Source: Aporrectodea caliginosa (Eukaryota; Annelida; Clitellata; Crassiclitellata; Lumbricidae). Taken from it: a DNA stretch of 64,000 bases. Below are positions 1 through 12,100 of the stretch, one piece after another (position 1 is the stretch's first letter; each line of letters begins with the position of its first letter). The position numbers were made by a program, and so were the translations under genes. The notes beneath the pieces are model-generated. The model saw nothing but the letters and a program-made list of their open reading frames with translations, searched no databases and was not told the DNA's origin. Where the stretch lies: contig JACEVL010001161.1 of NCBI GenBank assembly GCA_020284085.1, positions 1,021,344 to 1,085,343 on the forward strand, in the 5' to 3' direction.

Positions 1-630
1 CCAATCGGGACGATGTTGGAACCAGATGACGGCGGAGTTATGCATGATGATGTCCATGATAGAGAAGAAGAGCGACAACGGCCACCGTCGTGTTCCGCGT
101 TTACAAGAATATTGACGGCACATCATGTCCAGTGTGTCAACACTACCTTTGGTACTGTTATAGAATGTTATGATCTCTGATTTGTTGTCCTTTGTTTCAT
201 CGATAGCATCATCATGATGCATTGAAGAGAGAAGAACTACACATCGATTTGCTTTAGGAACGTATGATGTCAATGTCAGGTCATGGGTAGGCCTAAACAT
301 GAACATTGATGAATGTACATCTCGTCCAGTCGCCAACAGTTCAACTGGGAGACAAACTTTGTTTTTACGCATGGTACCGACAACTGTCAGATTCTGAAGT
401 AGAAGATGTTCTGCAAGTCCCACGTCTGTAAAGAAATTATCCATTGTGATATTTCTGCCGGTGTTGCTCATGTCTATATCTTCATCTGACGGCTGTACAT
501 TTTGTACTTCCAACTCATCTTCTTCATCACTTGATGGATTTGAACCATCACTCAAGTCAGATACGTCGTTTGCATTGTCTAACCACTCATTAATATGTTT
601 CATCACCGCGCTATGCGAATAGGTTGCCAT
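1..630 (-). pseudogene. piggyBac-type transposase, internally deleted, cut by window edge
   Basis: Reading from an ATG at 630 down to base 1 gives 210 codons with no stop; the C-terminus lies outside the window. An acidic N-terminus (residues ~15-55, with SDGSNPSSDEEDELE) runs straight into the second catalytic-Asp motif of piggyBac transposases (NITMDNFFTDVGLAEHLL), then LTVVGTMRKNK, then the third-Asp region (EIITFYNSTKGSVDTLDMMC) and RRWP. These motifs are family hallmarks. The segment that should carry the first catalytic Asp, some 250 residues in the family, is missing, so this copy is predicted to be catalytically dead. The frame is nevertheless intact, which fits a recent internal deletion or selection on a domesticated product. 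I infer loss of transposition, not loss of expression. Confidence 0.85.
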
Positions 631-837
631 ATTTGCACTACTATTTGTTTACTTTCTCTGTCAAACACCAACACTGGTTCCCTGCTTCAAGAATGACGTA
701 CTAAATTGAATGAATCTGTTGAGCAGAAACATAAATGTCTTAGAAGTTAATAAGCATGCATTGCATAGTTGAGGAAATATATACAAGAAATATATGTGGG
801 GGTCAAAAATACCCCCAGGGGTACTTCCGAGGGTTAA
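1..837 (-). mobile_element. piggyBac element, 5' end with TTAA target site
   Basis: On the minus strand the outer end reads TTAACCCTCGG, with TTAA at 834-837, the invariant piggyBac target. The end is followed by about 200 bp of noncoding sequence and then the transposase start at 630. The other terminus lies before base 1. Confidence 0.75.
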
Positions 838-889
838 GACAGTGTGGAGCAGAGCCTGCAACACAATTTAGCATGACGAAGTGGATCAT

Positions 890-1210
890 GAATTGAATGC
901 GTTGGCGAATAGGGAACCAGTAAAGAAAAGTCTCTGATGAAAGAAGAGATATTTCTTAAGGGCAAACTTCACAATGCCTCCTAAAAGTCGGGCAGAAGCG
1001 TTAAGGATGGATTGAAGTTTAGATGCATTTACAGAGTAGAGGCCAATATAGATCGCATTCCCGTAAATCAATTCTAGCGCAGACGAAAGAATGGACCAAA
1101 GTCGTGAGTGGTAGTGATTGGCAGATGGCACGAAGTTGACGCAAGTAGAAGTTGACGTCATCACACAGAGAATGAATCCAAAATCACGGACAGAGGAAGA
1201 AAAGTACACA
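890..1210 (-). pseudogene. LINE reverse-transcriptase C-terminal fragment
   Basis: The minus strand encodes a decayed stretch including SRLWSILSSALELIYGNA and KLQSILNASARLLGG. This matches the region just downstream of the reverse-transcriptase domain in CR1/L2/Rex-type LINEs (the 'LQxxxNAAARL' block). No upstream RT motifs remain. Immediately 3' in the window lies a short (AT)n run near 1228-1255. Confidence 0.6.
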
Positions 1211-1365
1211 TTGGGAAACCTAAGATGTATATATATATATATAATATATATATATTTATGAGCTCCATGGTGCACAACCAGTGTACAGTTTAGATCATAC
1301 AGCCAGAGGGCCACAGCACGAACAATCACCCAGGCAGCCAAGCCTGGGCCAAAGGCGGTCTGCAG

Positions 1366-1911
1366 TAGAGAGTGACATGGGGAGACAATCTCGTCCCCAT
1401 CCCCGCCCCGCAACAAGAAAGTCTTCCCCATCCCCGCCCCATCCCCGCCGGGTTTGTCCCCATCCCCGCCCCATCCCCGCAGGTTTTCTCCCCATCCCCA
1501 CCCCATCCCCGCAGGACGACATCGCATTCCCCGCAAAAGTTTACACCAATTAAAATTTAAAAATAACATATTTTAGCTTACAAAGCTATTTGTATTGCTG
1601 ACTTCATTGGTCTGTAATTATCTTATCGACAGTTTGTATTAACCTAGCCTTGACCATTTCTGACTAGAAGGCTTCAGGAAATAAGAAAATCTCCTTATCA
1701 GTTCTCAAGTTCTTAACATCACCCGGGTTTCTTGCCGGCTCATTCCCCATTACCGCGGTATTACCGCGAGAGTAAACTCCCATTACCGCGGTATTACCGC
1801 AATTGTTGTCCCCATTACCGCGGTATTACAGCGATTGTTGTCCCCATTACCGCGGGATTTACCGCGGTTACCGCGGTTTTCCCGCGGGGAAATTCCCCAT
1901 GTCACTCTCTA
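1366..1911. mobile_element. hAT-like MITE, 546 bp, perfect 8-bp TSD
   Basis: The ends are inverted copies of TAGAGAGTGACATGGGGA. GTCTGCAG flanks both ends (358-365 in the 1300s and 1912-1919), a perfect 8-bp duplication as made by hAT transposases. The interior has two compositional blocks: repeated CCCCATCCCCGC (about 1395-1515) and repeated palindromic ATTACCGCGGTATTACCGC (about 1745-1885). Proline- and glycine-rich ORFs in it are repeat artefacts. Confidence 0.8.
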
Positions 1912-1919
1912 GTCTGCAG

Positions 1920-3060
1920 TCAGCTTCTCCCACCTCCCACAGCCCTTATTTGTCCCTACAGTAATTACCTGATAGCTGAACTGTGACACATTTAAAGAAG
2001 GCCAATAATATAGACAAAGTATTGTGGAGGTTTACTCCCTCCCTCCCACCCCCCAGTAGACCCATACGCAAGTAGATGCAATTTTGGGTTATCCCTCCGT
2101 GTGTACGTACTAAATGGATGGCCACTAAGTGAAAGACTGCAGCATCCACGCAGTTTCACCAGCTTAAAAGTCTTCCTATCTGAAGTTCGTGTTCCATTCT
2201 GTTCCATTTCTTATGGGCAGCAACATGGAATGCACGAGAATCCACAACAGTAATACAAAGTTGACAAATCCGAGGCCACTTAATTCGTTTTGTACCGTAC
2301 GTATATACAATACAAATTTATATCAACACTTTATTAAACCACGCGCTGCATCGGTTTCCCAGTCGCTTTTAATACACGCTCGTTGCTAAAGTGACTAACA
2401 CAGGAAAGTTCTCTGGATAGACTAGACAGAAAACAGGATTCTTAATCTACATGCATTTGTGCAAATACTTTATATCATCCAAGTTGGTCGACAATTGAAT
2501 TCCACTTGACAATCTACACAAAATCAGGGTTGAACGGAGGAACTTCCATTGAACTAAGCCCCATCTGCGCTTTCATGTGCCAACGACTTGATCAATTCTC
2601 GCCTCTTAACTCTGTTCGCAACAAGGGAGCCGCATCCAATTGCAACAAGGAAGCACTGTACTGGTCCAATGAGCTACACTGGTTAAAGCATATGTCCCAT
2701 GCTCCTCTGTGCATAAGTTGCCGATTTGCATACCTATCGTGACTTATTTTAGAGGTTTAAATGGCATGGACAACAACTCAAACGGGTAGCGGTGGTAAAG
2801 GATCTCACCCGATCAATTCATTGACAACATGAGCAGGGTCGAGGCCATAGTCGCTCTAGAACATATACATTGTAACAAGGTCATACTGTGAAGCCACATT
2901 AAACATGGAGTCTGTTTCCAATCGTGTTTAATATACAAGAATTCATGCCGTCCCTTACAAAGAGCGTCCAGCATATTTCAGTCTAATTAAGTAAACTAGT
3001 AACTGACTTTTGTGGACCTGATTTCACCGGAATTTCAGGCCCCATTCAGCCAATTCTCTT
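1920..3060. other. Intergenic, no gene seen; old repeat fragments
   Basis: No conserved coding exon is recognisable. The stretch 2330-2400 resembles 41664-41720, and the block at 2790-2815 (GCGGTGGTAAAGGATCTCACC) resembles one at 52905-52930, so both are dispersed-repeat pieces. Short ORFs here lack any family signature. Confidence 0.5.
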
Positions 3061-3078
3061 CAAAAACGGAATCATGGT

Positions 3079-3084
3079 TTTATT
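3079..3084 (-). terminator. Polyadenylation signal of DCAF1
   Basis: AATAAA on the minus strand lies 35 bases after the DCAF1 stop codon (TAA at 3121-3119). The resulting 3' UTR would be very short, well under 100 bases. Confidence 0.6.
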
Positions 3085-3118
3085 TCATTAAAAAAGATTT
3101 TGGGGGAGAGAAAGTGTC

Positions 3119-6100
3119 TTAGAAATTAGACAGATCTGACAGCTCAAAAAACATGTTGTCCATTTCGTCATCCTCATCGTCATCATCGTCGTCATTGTCA
3201 GCGTCTGGGTCGCGATCAGAGCTGCTTTCGTTGTCGGAAGCGCCGCTGAACTCGGGCGGGTTGTTTTCGTCTTCATCTGAAATGCAGAAGATGAAAATTG
3301 CAGATTAAATCCACATAAAAGAGCAGCACAAGTTGGACCAGCTAATTCATCAAAACATCGAAAAAACAGAAACATTACGATTAGTATTATTATGCATTTA
3401 TTAAGCACCACTATAATAATAATGACTAAGCGTCAATCGACGGTGTTGAGCAATTGTGAGTGAAGGAATTGCTCAAGGTCCCCACACAATAACCGTCTCA
3501 GAGGAGTAGACTCGAACCGTACTCTCCAAGTAACAAGGCGAGCACGCTAACCAATCGGCTGCCGTGTCTCAACATTCTAATGGTCTCCATAGATCTATAA
3601 ATTGATTGGAAAACTGAGATAATGAGACGACTGAGGAGTTCTGACCGTTGCTGCTGGCGTTGTCGTTTGCTCCGACTTCGTACGTTCGATCGGAGTGTGC
3701 CAGTGACTCATCGTCGTCGTCATCGTCATCTTCGTTGTCATCATCTTCATCCTGTCCATCTTCATCATCTTCTCCCTAACGAACACAATCAACCAACAAT
3801 CAACTTATTAAACAATCAACCAACAAATCAACCTAGATCCAACCCATTTACTTTAGATGTCTGACATGTAATTGTAACTGCAATTGCTCATTTATATAGC
3901 ACCTTTTCATGAGAAACCCATCAAAGGTCCCCCTGGTAGGGGGCCATGTACAATTGTACATCGATTTTGCTTCAAAGTCACTTTCAACTGGTGCATTTCA
4001 GAATTTGAATTTCCTTGTCAGAGTGGAGACTAGATTCTTATAACGGCGTTACAAGGTGGTCTCTCTACCCAATCGGCTACCATGTCCCAGAGATTAACGA
4101 GATGAAAAACAAACGGTACAAACCTGGTCATCTTCGTCATCTTTTAATCGACCGACCTCATACAAGCGACACAAACTCTCCTCCGTCATCGAGTCGGGTG
4201 AACGCTGGTTCTAAACAAAACACAAAAACAATTTGCCACTCTAATTATTTTATGAAACCTTTCTCCAGGAGTAAACTGCACTTCGAGTCACAATCGATCA
4301 ATTCGTGATTTCAATTTAAACTTACTAAATTTCAATTTCAACAGAGAAAAATGGCGTCGTTGGACATATGAACCTGCCTGAGGGCAGAGAACGTGAAGAA
4401 GAAGAAGAAGAAGAAATTTCAATTATTTCAAGTTTAATTTAAATTATTTAATTTGAAACTTCATAAATTTCAATTATTTCAATTTCAACTTCATAAATTT
4501 CAATTATTTCAATTTCAACTTCATAAATTTCAATCATTTCAATTTCAACTTCGTAAATTTCAATCATTTCAATTTCAACTTCATAAATTTCAATTATTTC
4601 AATTTCAACTTCATAAATTTAAATCATTTCAATTTCAACTTCATAAATTTCAATCATTTCAATTTCAATTTCATATGTGTCACAACGGTACATACCTCTA
4701 TAACAGAAAGGTAGCAATCTGATGAATCGGTGCATAGGTCGAAGATGGTTCGTTTTACATCCACGGTCGCTGTAGAACCACAAAACAATCACCTCATGTA
4801 ATCACCTCATGTAATCACCTCATGTAATCACCTCATGTAATCACCTCATGTAATCACCTCATGTAATCACCTCATGTAATCACCTCAGCCTCAATCGTAA
4901 CAAAAACCTACTGCATTTCCACAATTAGAAAAGCCAATTGTCTTAACTACCTGGGTGATAATTTAGTTAGGATCGCAATGCGTAATTGACTTGCAGACTG
5001 CGCCCAACTTAGGACTCAATGTGTCACGGTCTCTTCCATTCCTGGTGCTTTATAAATTTACAATTGCAACATTAAAGACGTCACATTGCTCGGTCAAGAG
5101 GACATGCTTCACGAACCACTTCCAATTGATCTACAAACCACAACTGATCCACAAATTGATCGAAGGTGTTCCGGTCGTCACGGACAACCGGAGGTAGGTT
5201 GGGGTAGCGGTCGGCTTTCCCCAGTTGAAGTGGTACTAACCAAGTGGTAGTACCAAACAGATTCTTACCTATGCTGCTGTAGTCTGTGCCGTCAAATGTT
5301 CGGAATGACGAGCCAAAGGAACTTCTTTGTTGACTGTCGTCCGCTGTTAGATCATCGTCATCCGGATGGTAGATGGCTACAGCAACAGACCAAACACAAA
5401 TCAATAATATTGTAATGTAATATGCATTTCAATGCAATGTCACAGGCTGTTATTTAGCTAAACAATTATATAGCACCTTATGAACAAGTAAATCTTGCAG
5501 TAATTCCCCTCCATCCTAGATGAAGTCAGAGTTTAACAATGAAAACTCTTAAGGACTTGGGAAAGTCTCCACTGGCAGGCTCTCACATGCACGTATAGCT
5601 TCTACGATACCAAAACTTGTGAAATGGCCTTTAAGTTCTCCATTCAGAGACATTCCACACCACAGAAAACAAGTGTTGACTGTTGAGTTTAACACCAGTG
5701 AGACACAACTTGCACCATTCTAATAACGAGAACTGCTTTCATCCTAGAAGCAACACCTGTCTGAAATAGTTACAGGCGATATAAGGTAAGCACCTGTCTG
5801 AGACCACTACAGGTGATGAAAATAAGACACCTGTTTCAGGTCATCACAGGTGATCTAAGGTAATATACTAATAAGATAAGAGTGCTGTTTGAGATTTACC
5901 ACCGTATAAGACATTGCCGGCGTGGTTGAAACGAATTTCGCATTGGTCGAGCGCTGGAACCGTATGAAGCAGATGGTACGTTCGAACGTCCCACTGTAAC
6001 AATTCGTTAAGGAAAGACGAACAAACACTCCACAGCGACTTCATCCATTTTAAGTATTTCTTCCCCTTAAATCCTAATGTACCAGCATGCCTTGTAGTTT

Positions 6101-9100
6101 ATATAAAGTGTCTTTACATAAGAAAACCTCAAACATGCCGTTCTTGCTAGTAGCATTTTTCAAAACATCTCAAGAGTAGTTATCTTTGAGAGGCACTAAA
6201 TAAATTCTCTGAATGAATAAATGAATGAACAAATGAACCAATGAATGAACAAATGGACAAACAAACGAATGAACAAATGAACGAAACTCTCATTTCATAT
6301 TAATCACAGCCGAAGGATACAACTTCTGAATTGATGATGATCTCGAGACCGTTTGGGTGGAAAAGTCCGCTCATGTTGGCGTTGAATTTGTCGAACTTGT
6401 GGATCGATTTTCCGCTGTCGACGTCGTAGAGAACGCCGTCGTTAAGGACAAGGTCATCCGAAGGGTTAAAGGTCGCCCGGTTGCGAAGGTAATTGCTCGC
6501 CTTATCCGCGTCGTATAAGGTCATCAGACAACGACCCGTGACAACATCATAGATCTACATCATCATCATCATCATAATTAAATATCATCACTAAGTCTAT
6601 CCAACAAATTAAAAATATTCACTAAGTCTATTCAACAACATCGTTATCATCACTAAGTCTATTCAACAACATAAAACTCATCACTAAGTCTATTCAACAT
6701 CATTATCATCGACAACTTTGCAACATCATCATCAATTCTACAGCAACATCATCAATATCAACATCAAATAAAATCTAGAGCAGAAACCAGATCACCAAAT
6801 CTAAACTATCATTTACTGAACTGTGCTTCCCTCTATACAAATCATCTGATCCATACAAGCCCAAACACATTGATTTCTTATCAACCCCAACTCAACCTTG
6901 CCACGGGCCGTCTTTCACCTCCCCACCCCACCATCATTTCCCTCATCAACAGCTAATGCATTTATTCGTCCACTCACGTGAGCTTTTCCTTCCTTTGTTC
7001 CAACGATTCGGTCCTGAAGCAGCTTACTAAACTCAATGTGTTCGTCATCAAACGTCCATCTGCAATCAACAAATCAAGCAACGATTGATTGATTAAACGA
7101 TTTACAGAGAAACAATCACTCGAATGACAATCAGAATCAAATTTTCAACACTGAATAGCTAAAAACACATATTTTTATCAATTAAAAATAAATCAGTTTA
7201 CTAAATCAATCAAATGACTTTAATAAAATCAATCAATTTCTTTTATTAAATGCAATATTTAAGCAACATAAGAACCAACTATAACATTAACAGAAAAAAC
7301 TAAAACATTCTTCTTCATCTCAAACGTCAGATGACCTACAGTCAAACGATGCTATATAAATACTTGGTTTTGGAGCGCCATCAGTTGAAGCCGTGTGCAT
7401 AAGACATCAGAGCCTCAGATGTTACTAATTACAATTGAATTGATTGGTGAGAGGCAGAACTTACGACATATCGAATGCGCTGTTGATCTTCCAAAGAGCA
7501 GAGGCTGGTTGGCTGTAGGCGGAAGACGTCAAAACGAGTTGACCATCCTATAAGAACAATCGGAGCATGGCTTACAAATCAGTCTTAGCCGAATGGTTAA
7601 TAAATTGAGCGCTCACCTTGTAATGTGAAGAGTACTACCATGTGGCACTGGTAAACCCCAGACTCCTAAAAATAGTACTAGCCTTCTCCCCTCTGAGACA
7701 ACTATTGTGTAGGGACCTTGAGCAGGTCCTTTGCTCACAGTTGCTCAGCGCCATCGACTGATGCTCGGTCGAGTGGCGCTTAATAAATGCATAATAATAT
7801 TCTGGGATGGACCTTCACATAAGATGGTGGTATAGGTTTTAAAATTACAAGTATTTCAAGCTAACCAAATATGATTTCAAAACAATCTCCACAAATATAA
7901 AGCACATTCTCCACACAGCTAGACCTCTTACAGCAGTTCCTGAAGGAATATTCAGCTACTTACTTACTTTCTCCTTACAATCTTTAACATTACCAAATAC
8001 ACACACACACAGATAGTTTGCACCTCCTGAGACTACACAATTGAAAGGCTCTTCATGCTCTCACTCTTTAGAAATAACCCAATAATACTCACACGTGATG
8101 GTTCGACATGGGTCAGTGGCGACATGTGACACTGGTAAACCCCAGACTCCTAAAAATAGCACAGAACATAAGAGTCAGTGCATCACACATCAACATTTGG
8201 GCCTTTTTTTCTTAATATTGAAGTCCAGTAGAACTCTTCGATCTCAAATAGGTCTGTCAAAGGCTTGTGTTTATAACCATCAAATTATTTCACTTTGAAG
8301 TGAACATCACTCAATGCCTTGTGAATTAAATTAAGATGCATCGCCAATATTCCGAGTAAATAAGACATGGTACAACTTTCGCTATTTTAACAAGCAACGT
8401 TCTTTTAATCTTATGTTCACCACAGGTCCTCATTTTCACTAGAAATAATCTCCTTTAAATAAATAAAAAACATCAGTAAAAGAAATTTATTTTATGAATT
8501 CTTAATTCTGAATCATAAGCAACATAATTAAGTTCACACCTCTGACGTTTGGACGTTGATAAATTTCAGTTCACCAGCGTATGTTCCCATCATCAGGCAG
8601 CTTTCGTCAACCTGGCAATCAAAGCAAGAACAATCGATAAATCAAATCAATCAAAACTGAAGGGCAACTCAGAGGAAGCTGCATGATCTTCATGTCTGAA
8701 TGTATACCAGATCAACCATCTTCAACTAACTAGTCAATTTTCTATACTCTCCACCATATTAAAACTTTGTCTTACAAGCTGTTCTTCTGGATATTAACCT
8801 GATTATGGCTTGGTTTTGGAGCGCCATCGGTTGATGCCTTGTGCATTAGACACTGGTGCAATAGAAGTTACAAACTACATTTACAATACAGCCATGTCTG
8901 ATAGTGCCTTCCTTCCAAAGTTCAGATATTAGAGGTGCTTACAAAATGCATAATAACTTTAATTTCTTACTGACCGTGAAAGCACAGCAGGTGTAAGACC
9001 CATCCTCTGCATCTCGATAGCTACGAATCGGCCGAAATCTGAGAGGGACAGAAAACGAACAATTATATATCAAACACCTCAAAACCACAAAATCTTAAAA

Positions 9101-12100
9101 AACCCTGCCCAGGGTAACAGCACACACTCTGATAAAGTTGTATTAAAACAAGAAACTGTCTTAAATTTGGGACATACAACATTGCATAATTTAAACATGG
9201 CCTCTTCAAGATATCAAGATGGGACATGGTAGCCACATGGTTGAGCGCTCACATAGTAATGTGGACAGTACAGGTCCGAGCCTCACCGAGATCGTGAGAT
9301 CGTAACTGTGTAGGGACCTCTAGCAAGTCCTTTCACTCATAATTGCTCAGTGTCATCGACTGATGCTTGGTCATTGAATAGTGGAACTTAGTAACTGCTT
9401 AATAAAAATAATTACTCCCTCTCCAGGATATCTGGAACTCCAAAGCAATCCTAGTTAAGACCTGGTAATAAAGAAGAGAACCATCAAACATCTCAAATCA
9501 GAACTTTCACTCGCGTTGAAGCGTTCCATAAGTCATAAACAAGCTCTTGCACGCTTTTATCTGCTTAAATAACGTCTCCTTCATATCAAACATCTCTACA
9601 GCAGCTTCAAGAAAAGCTTCTGAACTATCCATTGGACATTTATAATTTTTTTAGCTGAGCCAGTGAGCCTCCATTCTGTTGCCACCTCATACCGTCCCAA
9701 TTAAAAAGCGTAGATAAGAACAAGGTAAAGGGTTGAAGACCGTAACTTACCGGCTATATACATATTTACGATCGAATTTGACCCCATCCTGACCTCCGTA
9801 CTGTGGAACGACCTACAGCAATCAGACAAACCAAACATCCGAAATTAATTACTCAAACAGATTAATAATCGCAAACATTTACCGAATACTCTAACAAACT
9901 TTTGCCCCAACTATCAACAGGTCAAATGATGCGAGAAATCTGTCAACTTCATCCACCACAGTTGGATGGAGTTGACAGATTGCTACTTTTTCTCCAAACA
10001 GATCAACTGTAGTCGAAACCAATCAGCTCACAGCATCATTTTCTGGTTCCTGATGGATTAAATTTACCTTGGATAAAAAAGAATAATAATTAATTGCTCT
10101 AAATCGGTCAATCAAATAATCCATTAATGAATCGTTCTATGCCACTAACGAAGAAGAACTGCTAACCTGTCTCCTGAAAAGACGAGACGTGAAGTTAACC
10201 GGAGCAGAATTTCGATTCTTTGGTTCTGGACATCTGTGTGGACTAAAGTCAGACAAAAACAACAGAACAATGAAACCTACATTATTCATTGTTTCTGCTC
10301 AAGATAAAAAATTCCCAGCCAACTAAAACTATGTTTATCAACTACAAATAAAATCTCCGGTAACTGTATGATTCTTCCCAAAGACATAACGATAATATTG
10401 TCTGAAAACACCTGTAGGATACCTGTAAGTGAGGTCTCACCTGAGAAGAGAGAATGGAGGACAGGTGACGACAGGATTCTTGCAGGTGGCGTGTTGATGC
10501 TGCAGGTAGGACGTCACGATGTTGTGAAGCGAGATGGCGGAATCGGGTTTCATGTTGGAAGCGCGACGGAACATCGGACTCGAATGCTGGAGATACGGAG
10601 TGCACTGGAAACGTTGGCCAATCATGTTGTTCACCTGCTTCACCTGTCAATCAAAAGACAACAACATGTCAATCATCTGTCAGAGCCATAACTATGACAT
10701 CAGAATGTGAACACAACCCCGATCACTAACAAATTAAATGGACGCCTCAAGTTCATTTTATATTCAGAGAAATCGCCTACTTTCCACGTCATTAATCATA
10801 GATCATAAATGATCATGCTTCGATCCTATGAAATTACCCTCTGTTGGTTGAAAGTGCCAGTATTTCTTCGAATGGTCAGCCTCGATCCACAAGGCGTTGC
10901 CGCGGGAACACGATCGACTGAGGCTAAGGAAGCTGTCGCCATATCGGGTGTAGACGTGACAGGCATCGTCGCCGGACCTGTCACGGAATGACTGAGTGAC
11001 GCGGGGCTCCACCCCAACTGGGAACTGGCACCCAACATACGTCGAGGCTGAAACAATACACATCAATCAATCAATCAATTAATCAATCGATAGGTGATCC
11101 TCAGATAACGTTCAAATAAAGTAACAAACAGCTATCAGCTGAGCTGCAGCATTACTGGCTCATTACTGAGCCTCTGGATAACATTAGCAAGTGATTTGCA
11201 TTTGCTCACATCTGATTTGCATAACTATTAGCTTATAACTAATTCAATCACATTTGCATTAGCTAACATCTGATTAGAGTGTTGATGGATGTATTTGCAA
11301 CGAAATGCTCACCAGCTTCGGAGTGACTGGAGAGAAAATTCCCGGCTGGGAACCAGAGAAGGCAAGCGCTGGATTCTTCTCCGTCTCTTTGAGAAGAGCA
11401 GATGCTGTCTGCGCCAGACCTTTAACACACACAACATCATTATAAATAACAAATTAATATGTGTGTATGTACAGTATGCATGCATGTAGCGGTATGCATG
11501 TGCATATGTATGTGTGTATGTATGCGTATGTATGGTTACAACTGTGTATGTATGTCAGTATGTGTGCATGTACTGGTATGTATGTCTGTATGTATGTGTT
11601 TATGTATGTTTGTGTATGTATGAATCGCTGAAGATATCACTTAAAGAAATGGTTTCAACCGATTCCTGTGTCGATACAAAAGTGACCCACACACACACAC
11701 ACATGCGCGCGGATTGACTTATCCAAATGTCTCGCTGTTTCTTACCTTCTTTCGTCAGATGATCGTAGATCAACTGCAGCAACTCATTACCATGATAGAC
11801 GATGCGCGTCTGGGCAACAATGTCCTACAATATGACAAAAGGCAATGCAAGCTCAATCCAATGGATGACAACTTCTGACGACAGTTTCCCTTAAAACAAC
11901 CATCGACAGATGCCATAAGAATTATGCCAATACCGCAGCAGAAGTCACTGGATTTGATTTGATCTGATTATGGTAATGGTCCTTAAGCATATATTTGACT
12001 ATGATGATGGCCTCTGAATGGGCAATCTGGTAGGGCGCTATAACAAGTGTTCAACAATACAATACAATACTAGACAAAGTCAGCTGATGAGATATGATAT

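Larger units (their letters stand above)
3119..4210 (-). other. DCAF1: DCAF1 acidic C-terminal tail
   Basis: The last three exons encode [18 protein letters not shown], then an Asp/Glu-rich tail (runs such as [14 protein letters not shown]) ending [14 protein letters not shown] and a TAA stop. An acidic tail of this kind is a DCAF1 family trait. Its extreme base composition makes it look like simple repeat, but phases and stop confirm it is coding. Confidence 0.85.
5269..10242 (-). other. DCAF1: DCAF1 WD40 propeller exons
   Basis: Exons from 10242 down to 5269 encode the propeller that contacts DDB1. Landmarks are [39 protein letters not shown] (small 57-nt exon 8149-8093), [66 protein letters not shown] and [16 protein letters not shown]. 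Of the two WDxR motifs known in vertebrate DCAF1, the first reads YDVD here (6417-6428) and the second is intact WDVR (5982-5993). Confidence 0.85.

Noticed and set aside
886..1569. 227-codon ORF with glycine-rich part
   Set aside because: It fuses a decayed LINE fragment with the C-rich block of a MITE. The boundary at 1366 is the element end.
4453..4722. ORF of [10 protein letters not shown] repeats
   Set aside because: Translation of a 30-bp noncoding array that runs into a DCAF1 exon in the wrong strand.
10368..10691. Plus-strand 107-codon ORF
   Set aside because: It is antisense to DCAF1 exon 10643-10441, whose minus-strand frame matches the family ([20 protein letters not shown]).
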